This document shows, piece after piece, positions 24,341 through 31,679 of a stretch of 64,000 nucleotides of DNA; within the stretch, counting starts at the first letter, position 1; the number at the start of each line of letters is the position of its first letter. The notes under the pieces are model-generated. The model did not search any database, had not been told where the DNA came from, and saw only the letters and a list, made by a program, of their open reading frames with translations. Both the position numbers and the translations under genes were made by a program. Source of the DNA: Uruburuella suis (GTDB lineage Bacteria > Pseudomonadota > Gammaproteobacteria > Burkholderiales > Neisseriaceae); NCBI RefSeq assembly GCF_004341385.1, contig NZ_SLXE01000004.1, positions 43,564-107,563 of the forward strand. Direction: 5' to 3'.

Positions 24341-24456
24341 GGCCGTCTGAAAACATCCGCCCCGCCGGCTGCCGCACCAAAACACCACACTTGCCCGAGG
24401 CCGTCTGAAAACATCCGCCCCGCCGGCTGCCGCACCAAAACACCACACTTGCCCGA
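24341..24456 (+). repeat. perfect tandem duplication of a 58-bp unit
   Basis: Two identical 58-bp units (24341-24398 and 24399-24456), each starting with GGCCGTCTGAAAACATCC and ending TTGCCCGA, followed by a third uptake sequence. It lies in the gap before the DUF4126 gene; the copy number could vary between strains. Confidence 0.85.
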
Positions 24457-24508
24457 GGCCGTCTGAAAAAACAGGCAAACGCCTTGTTCAGACGGCCTGC
24501 GATTCAGT

Positions 24509-25126
24509 ATGATTCAAGCTTCTGCCGACATATTTTCCACACCCATGACATTCACCACCCTTCTGAGCATTGCGCTGGGCATCGGCCTAGCTGCCAGCGC
24601 GGGCTTTCGCGTGTTTCTGCCCTTATTTGCCCTGAGCCTTTCGGCCTATTTCGGCTTGTGGCCGGTCAATGAAAACTGGCAATGGCTCGCCTCCACCCCC
24701 GCGCTGATTATTCTCGGCGTGGCCACCTTGGCCGAAATCGGCGCTTATCTCGTGCCTTTTATCGACAACCTGCTCGACACCTTGGCCGTGCCTTTGGCCG
24801 GCATTGCCGGCACCGCCATCATGGCCTCGACCACCGCCGATTTAAGCCCCGCCATCACCTGGACGCTGGCCATTATCGCCGGCGGCGGCGCCGCAGCCGC
24901 GATTAAAGGCGCCACCGCCACCGGCCGCGCCGCCAGCACCGTGACCACCGGCGGGCTGGCCAACCCTGTGGTTTCCGTGGCCGAAACCGGCGCGGCTGTG
25001 TTCATGACGCTGCTGAGCCTGTTTATCCCCTTTGCCGCCGTGCTGCTTGCGCTGCTGCTGGCTTTTTGGGCCTGGCGCAAATACCGCGCCTATCAGCGCA
25101 ACAAACACCCTGTTACCACCGTTTAA
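24509..25126 (+). CDS. DUF4126-family membrane protein
   Basis: A 205-residue, strongly hydrophobic Ala/Gly-rich protein with about five membrane segments. LSIALGIGLAASAGFRVFLPLFALSL at the N-terminus and FIDNLLDTLAVPLAGIAGTAIMAS and ATTGRAASTVTTGGLANPVVS-like text (ATATGRAASTVTTGGLANP) are DUF4126 features. Function of the family is not known. Two starts are possible: 24509 (MIQASADIF) and 24545 (MTFTTLLSIA); neither has a strong ribosome site and homology begins at the second. ybeY follows after 15 bp with one DUS in between. Confidence 0.8.
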   Translation: MIQASADIFSTPMTFTTLLSIALGIGLAASAGFRVFLPLFALSLSAYFGLWPVNENWQWLASTPALIILGVATLAEIGAYLVPFIDNLLDTLAVPLAGIAGTAIMASTTADLSPAITWTLAIIAGGGAAAAIKGATATGRAASTVTTGGLANPVVSVAETGAAVFMTLLSLFIPFAAVLLALLLAFWAWRKYRAYQRNKHPVTTV

Positions 25127-25141
25127 GGCCGTCTGAAAGCC

Positions 25142-25660
25142 ATGAAATCCGCCAAACGCTACCCTTTTTTAGCCCTACAGCAACAGCGCTTCACCCTGCA
25201 TTTCAGCAACCAAAGCAGCGCAGCAAACACACCGGCCGAGCGCGACTTTTACCGCTGGGCCTGGCAAGCCCTGAAAAACGAATACCGCCGCGCCCAAATC
25301 AGCATTATTCTGCTTGATGAAACTGAAGCCCGCGCCTACAACCGCGACTATCGCGGCAAAGATTACGCCACCAATGTGCTGAGCTTCGCGCTGAACGAAG
25401 GCGAAGATTTGCCCGCACCCCACCTTTCAGACGGCCTTTTCGGCGACCTGATTATCTGCCCGCAAGTGGTGCTGAAAGAAGCCGCCGAGCAAGGCAAAAC
25501 ACCCGCACAGCACTTTGCCCACCTCACCCTTCACGGCGTGTTGCACCTGATGGGCTACGACCACATCGAAGACGATGAAGCCGAAGCCATGGAAACGCTT
25601 GAAATCCGCCTGCTGAATCAGTTAGCATACCCCAACCCCTACGCACAGGACGAAATCTGA
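25142..25660 (+). CDS. ybeY: endoribonuclease YbeY (rRNA maturation factor)
   Basis: A 172-residue UPF0054 metalloprotein. The zinc-binding signature HLTLHGVLHLMGYDHIEDDEA (H-x3-H-x5-H) is complete near residues 128-142, and ATNVLSFALNEGED and FGDLIICPQVV are conserved core strands. YbeY matures 16S rRNA 3' ends and takes part in ribosome quality control. An uptake sequence (about 25426-25437) is embedded in frame as HLSDGLFGD immediately before the GDLII strand. The stop codon is 1 bp from corC, so these two are co-transcribed. Confidence 0.94.
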   Translation: MKSAKRYPFLALQQQRFTLHFSNQSSAANTPAERDFYRWAWQALKNEYRRAQISIILLDETEARAYNRDYRGKDYATNVLSFALNEGEDLPAPHLSDGLFGDLIICPQVVLKEAAEQGKTPAQHFAHLTLHGVLHLMGYDHIEDDEAEAMETLEIRLLNQLAYPNPYAQDEI

Positions 25661-25661
25661 C

Positions 25662-26498
25662 ATGGACGATGCCCCGTCGAAACCGAATTTTTTTGAACGC
25701 CTCATCAACCGCCTCACCGGCGACGCCCCCGAAACCGCCGACGAGGTGGTGAATATCTTGCGCCAGGCGCACGAGCAGGAAGTGTTTGATGCCGACACGC
25801 TGGTGCGGCTGGAAAAAGTGCTCGATTTTGCCGAATTAGAGGTGCGCGACGCCATGATCACACGCAGCCAGATGGATGTGATCAAAGCCGGCGACAGCAT
25901 CGAGCGCATCATCGCCTATGTGGTGGAAACCGCCCATTCGCGCTTCCCCGTGATCGGCGAAGACAAAGACGAAGTGTTGGGCATTCTGCACGCCAAAGAC
26001 CTGCTCAAATACACGCTCAACCCCGAGCAATTCAACCTCAGCGCCGTATTGCGCAGCGCCGTGTTTGTGCCCGAGAGCAAGCCGCTCAACCTTTTGTTGA
26101 AAGAATTCCGCGAGCAGCGCAACCACATGGCCATCGTGGTCGACGAATACGGCGGCACCTCCGGCCTCGTAACCTTTGAAGACATCATCGAGCAAATCAT
26201 CGGCGACATCGAAGACGAATTCGATGAAGACGAAAGCGCCGACAATATCTTTCCCGTATCCGCCGAGCGCTACCGCATCAACGCCACCACCGAAATCGAA
26301 GACATCAACCAATATTTCGGCACCGATTACAGCGACGAAGAAGCCGACACCATCGGCGGCTTGGTGATTCAGGAAATCGGCCACCTGCCCGTGCGCGGCG
26401 AAAAAGTGATCATCGGCCCCCTGCAATTCACCATCGCCCGCGCCGACAACCGCCGCCTGCACACCTTAATGGCCATGCGCGTGAAAGAAGACGAATAA
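25662..26498 (+). CDS. corC: CorC/TlyC-type magnesium-cobalt efflux or haemolysin-like CBS protein
   Basis: A 278-residue soluble protein. Two CBS domains occupy about residues 65-190 (VRDAMITRSQMDVIKAGDS, HSRFPVIGEDKDEVLGILHAKDLL, VVDEYGGTSGLVTFEDIIEQIIGDI), followed by a CorC_HlyC domain (residues 200-278). Enterobacterial CorC is linked to Mg2+/Co2+ efflux together with CorA. ybeZ-ybeY-corC is a widely conserved gene order, and the remnant of it here supports the call. Start 1 bp past ybeY. A DUS hairpin at 26525-26555 follows the stop codon. Confidence 0.92.
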   Translation: MDDAPSKPNFFERLINRLTGDAPETADEVVNILRQAHEQEVFDADTLVRLEKVLDFAELEVRDAMITRSQMDVIKAGDSIERIIAYVVETAHSRFPVIGEDKDEVLGILHAKDLLKYTLNPEQFNLSAVLRSAVFVPESKPLNLLLKEFREQRNHMAIVVDEYGGTSGLVTFEDIIEQIIGDIEDEFDEDESADNIFPVSAERYRINATTEIEDINQYFGTDYSDEEADTIGGLVIQEIGHLPVRGEKVIIGPLQFTIARADNRRLHTLMAMRVKEDE

Positions 26499-26524
26499 AG
26501 CTTAAACAAAAGCGCAAATAAAAC

Positions 26525-26555
26525 GAGGCCGTCTGAAAACCTTTCAGACGGCCTC
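26525..26555. terminator. DUS hairpin terminator after corC
   Basis: GAGGCCGTCTGAAA and its inverted copy around a 3-nt loop, 27 bp after the corC stop codon. Confidence 0.65.
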
Positions 26556-26618
26556 AAACCTTTGCAAACTCCCTTTTGTCGCGCCTGCGCAAGCGGTAGA
26601 TAGGCACGGCAAGAGCCC

Positions 26619-26715
26619 GTAGGTCGAATTCTCGAATCCGACACTTGTTCGCAGAACAAGGCACGCACATCACTTTGGCCGCCGGCCAAACGTCGGATTC
26701 AAGAATCCGACCTAC
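26619..26715. repeat. REPIN-like palindromic element
   Basis: A 97-bp element with GTAGGTCGAATTCTCGAATCC at its left end and the inverted GTCGGATTCAAGAATCCGACCTAC-type end at the right, separated by TTGTTCGCAGAACAAG and GGCCGCCGGCC hairpins. Each end has a GTAG head followed by a short palindrome, the form of REP sequences mobilised by RAYT transposases. Confidence 0.65.
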
Positions 26716-26740
26716 GCAGATGATGCTGCCGAACTGCCTT

Positions 26741-26817
26741 TATAGTGGAATGCAAGAAAAAGTGACACAACCGGTAGGTTGGGTTGAAAACCCAACAAGC
26801 CCACAGGCCGTCTGAAA
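26741..26817. mobile_element. family B MITE left-half fragment
   Basis: TATAGTGGAATGCAAGAAAAAG and GTTGGGTTGAAAACCCAAC plus a DUS match the left half of family B; the right half is absent and replaced by the DUS hairpin (about 26804-26834) that ends nosX. Confidence 0.6.
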
Positions 26818-26845
26818 CGTTTTCAGACGGCCTCGTTTTATTTGC

Positions 26846-27865
26846 TCAACCCAAGGTTTCCACCTGCCCGTCGGGCAGCACCAGCCAGGCTTTCAAGCCG
26901 GCCACTTGTGCGGCGGCGCGGTGGATAGCGGCGGGGCTGCTCACAGAAAAAGCGGTGGAGAGCGCATCAGCGGTGGCGGCGGCGGGCGCCATCACGCTCA
27001 CGCTGCGGTAGCGCGGGCTGCTGCTGCCGTTTTTCGGGTTAAACAAATGGGTGAAGCGCCCCGCTTCGTCCATCACGGTGCCGTAGCCGCCGGAAGTGGC
27101 CAGCGCCCGGTTGTGCAGCGGCACCTTGAGCAACACGGTTTCTTCGTTATCCGGATTGCGTATGCCGGCCTGCCACACCGCATCATCTTGTGTGTTGAGG
27201 GCGCGGATTTCGCCCATGTCCACCAGCGCGCGCGTTAAGCCGGCTTCTCGCAGCATCTCGGTGATGCGGTCGGTGATGTAGCCTTGGGCGATGCCGTTAA
27301 ACGATAAGGCCATGCCCGGGCGCGCAAAAGCCACGGCGGCTTGGTCGAAATGCACTTGATTGAAATCCACCAGCCCCAAGGCGCGTTGCAACACAGCATC
27401 CGGCGGTGCGCTTTCGCTGTGCGGCTGCTGCGTGAAATGGTTGGCATAAGCCTGCCACAAAGGTTGGATGCTGGGGTCGAACGCGCCTTGCGTGAGCGCG
27501 TGGATTTCGCGGCTTTGGCTCAGCAGCGCCAGCAAATCGGCGCTCGGGCGGCTCAAGCGGCCGCTGCGGTTGAGCCGCACAAGCTGGCTGTCGTCGCGAT
27601 AAAGGCTGAATATTTTTTCCAACCGCGCCACTTCGGCCACGGCGCTTTCAATCAGGCGCAAGGCAAAGCGGCGATCGGGGTGGTAAAGGCGCATTTGGGC
27701 ATCGGCACCCAGCGCAATGCCGCGCCACGTCACCGGCGCGATGCCCTCGGCGGCGGCATTCAGACGGCCTATGCTGCGTGCCGCCCAAGGCACGGCGGCC
27801 ACGGCAGCCACGGCGGCGGTGATGCCGATAAAGCGGCGGCGGGTAAAGGGGTTGGCAGCATTCAT
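26846..27865 (-). CDS. nosX: NosX, ApbE-type FAD:protein FMN transferase of the nos operon
   Basis: A 339-residue ApbE-family protein. The N-terminus has a Tat-type signal (FTRRRFIGITAAVAAVAAVP). The catalytic core shows EKIFSLYRDDSQLVRLNRSG, GAFDPSIQPLW, LSFNGIAQGYITDRI, LVDMGEIRAL and HLFNPKNGSSS, covering the FAD- and Mg-binding sites. It should attach FMN to a Thr of NosR in the periplasm. Last gene of the nos cluster; a family C MITE sits in the gap between nosL and this gene. Start follows ACGGAGCACATC. Confidence 0.9.
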   Translation of the reverse strand: MNAANPFTRRRFIGITAAVAAVAAVPWAARSIGRLNAAAEGIAPVTWRGIALGADAQMRLYHPDRRFALRLIESAVAEVARLEKIFSLYRDDSQLVRLNRSGRLSRPSADLLALLSQSREIHALTQGAFDPSIQPLWQAYANHFTQQPHSESAPPDAVLQRALGLVDFNQVHFDQAAVAFARPGMALSFNGIAQGYITDRITEMLREAGLTRALVDMGEIRALNTQDDAVWQAGIRNPDNEETVLLKVPLHNRALATSGGYGTVMDEAGRFTHLFNPKNGSSSPRYRSVSVMAPAAATADALSTAFSVSSPAAIHRAAAQVAGLKAWLVLPDGQVETLG

Positions 27866-27911
27866 GATGTGCTCCGTGTTGATGCGGTTATCGTTCAGAC
27901 GGCCATTGATA

Positions 27912-27987
27912 AGGTCTGTTCACATTTCATCATATGGCAATCTTTTGGCTCAAAATCTTACGCACGGATGAATTGTGAGCAGACCCT
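27912..27987. mobile_element. family C miniature element (short form)
   Basis: A 76-bp element with ends AGGTCTGTTCACATTTCATC and GATGAATTGTGAGCAGACCCT and an interior TTTTGGCTCAAAATCTTAC. It shares termini with the 16.1-16.4 kb pair. It is inserted between nosL and nosX. Confidence 0.7.
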
Positions 27988-27991
27988 AGAA

Positions 27992-28489
27992 TCAACGGAA
28001 AATATATTCTTCCGGCATTTCATTAAAAGCCACCACTTTGCCGCCGTTTTTCGCGGCAAAAGCTTCGGCCTGCGCTTTATCGGCAAAGGGCAGCGCATCT
28101 TCCGCGCCCATGCCGCCGATAAAGCGGCTCTCGATCACATAATAAGCCTGATAGGCATCCACCCAGGCCTGATCGGCGTTGGGCGTGTTCCAGTCGGTCA
28201 CTTTGCCCATATCGGTTACATAAATCGCGGCGATGCCTTTGGGCTCTTCGGGCAATTTGGTGTAGCCGAACATTTGGTTGATGGTGGAAAACCACACCGG
28301 TTTATCGGGCTTTCCGTTGATGAAAAGCTGCGCTTTGGGGCCGGTGTGCTCGGAAAGGTTCATGGTGCAATAATGGCCCACGGCCGCATCGGTGATCGGT
28401 TGCGGCGCGGGCGGCGGCGCGGTTTCGCTGTTGCCGCCGCAAGCGGCCAGCCACAGGGCGGCGGCCAGCGTGATGCAGATATTTTTCAT
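27992..28489 (-). CDS. nosL: NosL copper chaperone lipoprotein
   Basis: A 165-residue lipoprotein. Signal peptide MKNICITLAAALWLAAC ends in a lipobox (LAAC-G, Cys17). The mature part contains GHYCTMNLSEHTGPKAQLF with the C-x-M copper-ligand pair, and VTDMGKVTDW and FIGGMGAEDALPF, all NosL features. It delivers Cu(I) for CuZ-site assembly in NosZ. Its ATG overlaps the nosY stop (ATGA, 28486-28489), so translation is coupled. The frame is open further upstream, but the lipoprotein signal fixes this start. Confidence 0.92.
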   Translation of the reverse strand: MKNICITLAAALWLAACGGNSETAPPPAPQPITDAAVGHYCTMNLSEHTGPKAQLFINGKPDKPVWFSTINQMFGYTKLPEEPKGIAAIYVTDMGKVTDWNTPNADQAWVDAYQAYYVIESRFIGGMGAEDALPFADKAQAEAFAAKNGGKVVAFNEMPEEYIFR

Positions 28490-29316
28490 ATTTGTCGCTT
28501 TCGGAAAATCCAGGCGGCCAGCGCAAAAGGCAGGGCAATCCACAATAATTGCGCCGCCACCAACACGGGCATGCCGAGGGTGAGCTGCCCGCTCAGCCCG
28601 GCCATGCCGGCATACATGGCGGTATTTTCATAGCCGGTGAGGTTGAGCAGGCGGTAAACATCGGCGGGGTTAAACAATAAAATGGTTTCCAGCATCGGCG
28701 CGGTGATGGCCTGCTTGCTGTCGGCCACCAAAATGCCCAACAGCGCCATATCGAAAATCACCACGAAAAACAACCACACGCCGATGGCGATGCCCGCTGC
28801 CGTGCCGCGCTCTTTCACTTTGGCGCTGATTAAATAGCCCATCGCCAAAAAAGCCGCGCCCAGCAGCACGCTGGCCACGATCAGCAGCGCAAACGGCTTC
28901 CAGGCGGCAAAATCCAGCCCGCCGTGCGCCAGCTGCAAAGCAATACCTGCCAAGCCGTAGCCCGCTGTGGTGGCCAGCGTGAGAATAATCAGATGGCCGA
29001 TAAATTTGCCCACCAGCACCTGCCAGCGCGACACCGGATAACTCAAAAGCAGCGCCATGGTGCCGCGCTCGATTTCACCGATCACGGCATCGTAAGCGAG
29101 CAGCATGGCAATCAGCGGAATCAGAAAAATCGACAGGCTCGATAGGCTCACCACGGTGATGGTGAGCGGGTCTGCTTTCACCGATCCTGTGGGCGAGCTG
29201 CCCAAAAAGCCCAGCGACAAAGCCAGCGCGGCCAGCAGCAAAGTGGCCGCCAGCACCCAGCGGTTGCGCAGGCTGTCGCGCACTTCTTTGCCGGTGATAA
29301 TCCAAATGGGGCTCAT
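28486..29316 (-). CDS. nosY: NosY, ABC transporter permease for NosZ maturation
   Basis: A 276-residue membrane protein with six predicted helices. The first (WVLAATLLLAALALSLGFLG) and SIFLIPLIAMLLAYDAVIGEIERGTMALLLSYPVSR are typical of NosY/ABC-2 permeases. With NosF and NosD it forms the machinery that matures the CuZ site of nitrous oxide reductase. Start follows GGGAGGATGT; its ATG overlaps the nosF stop (29313-29316). Full length, no frame damage. Confidence 0.92.
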   Translation of the reverse strand: MSPIWIITGKEVRDSLRNRWVLAATLLLAALALSLGFLGSSPTGSVKADPLTITVVSLSSLSIFLIPLIAMLLAYDAVIGEIERGTMALLLSYPVSRWQVLVGKFIGHLIILTLATTAGYGLAGIALQLAHGGLDFAAWKPFALLIVASVLLGAAFLAMGYLISAKVKERGTAAGIAIGVWLFFVVIFDMALLGILVADSKQAITAPMLETILLFNPADVYRLLNLTGYENTAMYAGMAGLSGQLTLGMPVLVAAQLLWIALPFALAAWIFRKRQI

Positions 29317-30212
29317 ACATCCTCCCGCTTTAAAAATTGTGCATACATTTCATCCAGCGTGGGCGTGTGGATATCGAGCTGGGCGATATTGTCCATGCCG
29401 CCCAATTCGCGCAACCGCGCCATTTTGTCTTCGGCGCTGCATTGCGTGGCAAACATGAGGCCGTCTGAAAGCTGCCAATGGGCGGGCAAATCGGCGGCCT
29501 GCTTCAATTGCGCGCGGATATGCACCGGCAAGCCGCTTTGCGCCTGCAATTGGCCAAGGCTGCCATCGGCCACTTTGCTGCCGTTTTTCATCACCACAAT
29601 GCGGTCGGCGTGGCCGTCGAGCTCGGCCAGCGCGTGTGTGCTCAGCAACACGGTGGCGCCTTCGCGGCTCAATTCTTTCACAATGCCGTAAAACATCTGC
29701 CGCGAAGCCGGATCCAGCCCGGTGGTGGGCTCGTCAAACAGCAACACTTTGGGCGTGCCCAAGAGCGCCTGCGCCAAGGCCAGCCGCTGGCGCATGCCTT
29801 TTGAATAAGTAGCCACGCGCTGGCCGGCCGCCTGCGCAATGCCCACGCGGGCGAGCAAATCGGCATTTTTAGCGGTGGGCTGCTTTTTCAGCTTGGCATA
29901 AAAATCAAGCGTTTCTTTGCCGGTGAGCGAGGGGTGCAGCGCGGCGGTTTCGGGCAGATAGCCGATTTGGCTGCGCAATTCGGCGCCTGAGCCTGCGGCA
30001 ATATTTTTGCCCAACAAATCCACTTCGCCCTCGCTGGGCGTAATCAGGCCGAGCATCAGCTTGATGATGGTGGATTTGCCCGCGCCGTTGTGGCCGGCCA
30101 AGCCCACGCATTCACCGGCGCTCAGGCTCAAATCAATGTTTTTCACGGCATAGCGGCTGCCGTAGCGCTTGCTCACGCCGCGCAAAACAACATGGGGTGT
30201 GGGCGCGTTCAT
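29313..30212 (-). CDS. nosF: NosF, ABC transporter ATPase for NosZ maturation
   Basis: A 299-residue ABC ATPase. Walker A GLAGHNGAGKSTIIKLM, signature YSKGMRQRLALAQAL, Walker B KVLLFDEPTTGLDP and the switch LLSTHALAELDGH are all present. The C-terminal 80 residues are the NosF-specific extension and include one in-frame uptake sequence translated as LSDGL. It powers NosY, probably handing a component to NosD. Start follows AAGGAACACCC and overlaps the nosD stop by 4 nt. Confidence 0.93.
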   Translation of the reverse strand: MNAPTPHVVLRGVSKRYGSRYAVKNIDLSLSAGECVGLAGHNGAGKSTIIKLMLGLITPSEGEVDLLGKNIAAGSGAELRSQIGYLPETAALHPSLTGKETLDFYAKLKKQPTAKNADLLARVGIAQAAGQRVATYSKGMRQRLALAQALLGTPKVLLFDEPTTGLDPASRQMFYGIVKELSREGATVLLSTHALAELDGHADRIVVMKNGSKVADGSLGQLQAQSGLPVHIRAQLKQAADLPAHWQLSDGLMFATQCSAEDKMARLRELGGMDNIAQLDIHTPTLDEMYAQFLKREDV

Positions 30213-31498
30213 GGGTGTTCCTTATGTTGATTTTGGTAGTAGCGGTTGAGGGTGGGGTTGGCCGGCGGCTTCATCAGCGGCTTGCTGTCGGCCACGCCGC
30301 CGGGCAAAATGGCGGGAAATTGCGATTGCGCCCATTTCACAATGCTCACAGCCGGGCTGTTGAGCAGCAGCCGCGCCACCGGCGCGCGCCACACGATTTG
30401 GTCGATGATGCCGTTGGGGCGGTAGGCGGTGTCGGCGATGCCGTCGCCATTGAGGTCGAAAGCGCTGTTGTCGCTCCAATAATTGCCGCGCTGCCCGTCG
30501 CTCCATTCAATATAGCGCGTGCCCACATATTTCACTTGGCTTTGGTTATTGATAAAAGCATTGTTGAAAATGCGGTTGCCCTCGGCCGCGGCGGTGAAAT
30601 GAATGCCCATTTCGCAGTTTTCAAAATGGTTGCCGCTGATGGTGTTGTGGTTGGCATTATAGATAAACACGCATTTTTCGGCTTTGTCGATCACATTGCC
30701 GGTGATGCTCGAATGGTTGGCATAATTGAGCATCAGGCCTTGATCGCGGCTATTGAGGGCGATATTGTCGGCCACTTTCAAGCGCTCGGAAAACATAATC
30801 GCATAGCCGATGTTGTTGCCGTCTGAAACATTGCCGCTCACTTCGCTGTCGTTGGTATACATATAGTGCACGGCATAGCGCAGGCGGGTGAAGCGGTTGT
30901 TTCGATAAAGATTGCGGGTGCTGGTGTTGGAAAAAATGCCGTCGCGGCCTTCGGAAATGTCGTTATCCGTCACTTGCGCACCGGGCGCGTTCCACACGGT
31001 TACGCCGTTGCCGCGCTCATTCACGCGCAGCTTGGCATCGCCCACGATGCGGTTGCCGCTCACGCGCGAGTCGGCCGCGCCGTGGATATACACGCCCACG
31101 GAATTTTCCAGAATCTGATTGTTTGCCACTTGCGCGCGCAGGGCGGTTTGGGCGAGAAACACGCCCGCATCCATGGCCGGCAGGCTCAAGCCCGAGCGGG
31201 TGATGGTGAGGCGGCGCAAAACCACATCGGGCGCGCTCACTTCAATGGTGCGCCCCGTGCGCGTGCCCTCGATTTTGGCAACACCGCCTTCGGGGCCTTC
31301 GATGGTGAGCGGCTTATCGACGATGATTTGCCCCCGATACTGCCCCGCCGCCAAGCGCAAAGTGTCGCCCGCGTTTGCGCGTGCAATTGCTTGCTGCAAA
31401 TCGCTGCCTGCGGCCACATCAATCGCGGCGGCATAAGCGCTTTGCATGCCGGCAAAGCAGCCGGCCAAACACAAGGCTTTTTTCAGGTGCGTAAACAT
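30209..31498 (-). CDS. nosD: NosD, periplasmic beta-helix protein for CuZ assembly
   Basis: A 429-residue exported protein. A signal peptide (MFTHLKKALCLAGCFAGM, cleavage near AYA-A) precedes a right-handed parallel beta-helix made of repeats with N-x-I/F ladders (GVYIHGAADSRVSGNRIVGD, RNLYRNNRFTRLRYAVHYM, GLMLNYANHSSITGNVIDK). It couples with NosFY for maturation of NosZ. MFTHLKK at 31498 was chosen because the signal peptide begins there; an ATG at 31528 is possible and lies at the edge of a MITE remnant. The gap to nosZ holds that remnant and a DUS hairpin. Confidence 0.92.
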   Translation of the reverse strand: MFTHLKKALCLAGCFAGMQSAYAAAIDVAAGSDLQQAIARANAGDTLRLAAGQYRGQIIVDKPLTIEGPEGGVAKIEGTRTGRTIEVSAPDVVLRRLTITRSGLSLPAMDAGVFLAQTALRAQVANNQILENSVGVYIHGAADSRVSGNRIVGDAKLRVNERGNGVTVWNAPGAQVTDNDISEGRDGIFSNTSTRNLYRNNRFTRLRYAVHYMYTNDSEVSGNVSDGNNIGYAIMFSERLKVADNIALNSRDQGLMLNYANHSSITGNVIDKAEKCVFIYNANHNTISGNHFENCEMGIHFTAAAEGNRIFNNAFINNQSQVKYVGTRYIEWSDGQRGNYWSDNSAFDLNGDGIADTAYRPNGIIDQIVWRAPVARLLLNSPAVSIVKWAQSQFPAILPGGVADSKPLMKPPANPTLNRYYQNQHKEHP

Positions 31499-31526
31499 AT
31501 TTAAGTGTGGTGTTTCTGTGTGGATC

Positions 31527-31594
31527 ATCCCGATTCAAAAAAATAGGCTTACTGCATTTTTCTGCCCGTCAAACTTACTTTTTTGAATGGGGAT
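31527..31594. mobile_element. degenerate family A MITE between nosZ and nosD
   Basis: A 68-bp remnant with ATCCCGATTCAAAAAAATAGG on one side and ACTTACTTTTTTGAATGGGGAT on the other, inverted and similar to the ends of the intact A copy at 33744-33847; the centre is shortened. Confidence 0.55.
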
Positions 31595-31630
31595 AAATCA
31601 TTAATCAATTTTTATTATTTATTGGATATA

Positions 31631-31669
31631 AAGGCCGTCTGAAAGCTTTGCAGCGCTTTCAGACGGCCT
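31631..31669. terminator. DUS hairpin after nosZ
   Basis: AGGCCGTCTGAAAGC and GCTTTCAGACGGCCT with a short loop, 11 bp past the nosZ stop. It could attenuate transcription into nosD. Confidence 0.65.
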
Positions 31670-31679
31670 ATTCACTACT

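Noticed and set aside
24341..24456. Short repeats as a possible CRISPR array
   Set aside because: Only two units, directly abutting with no spacers, each containing an uptake sequence, and no cas genes nearby.
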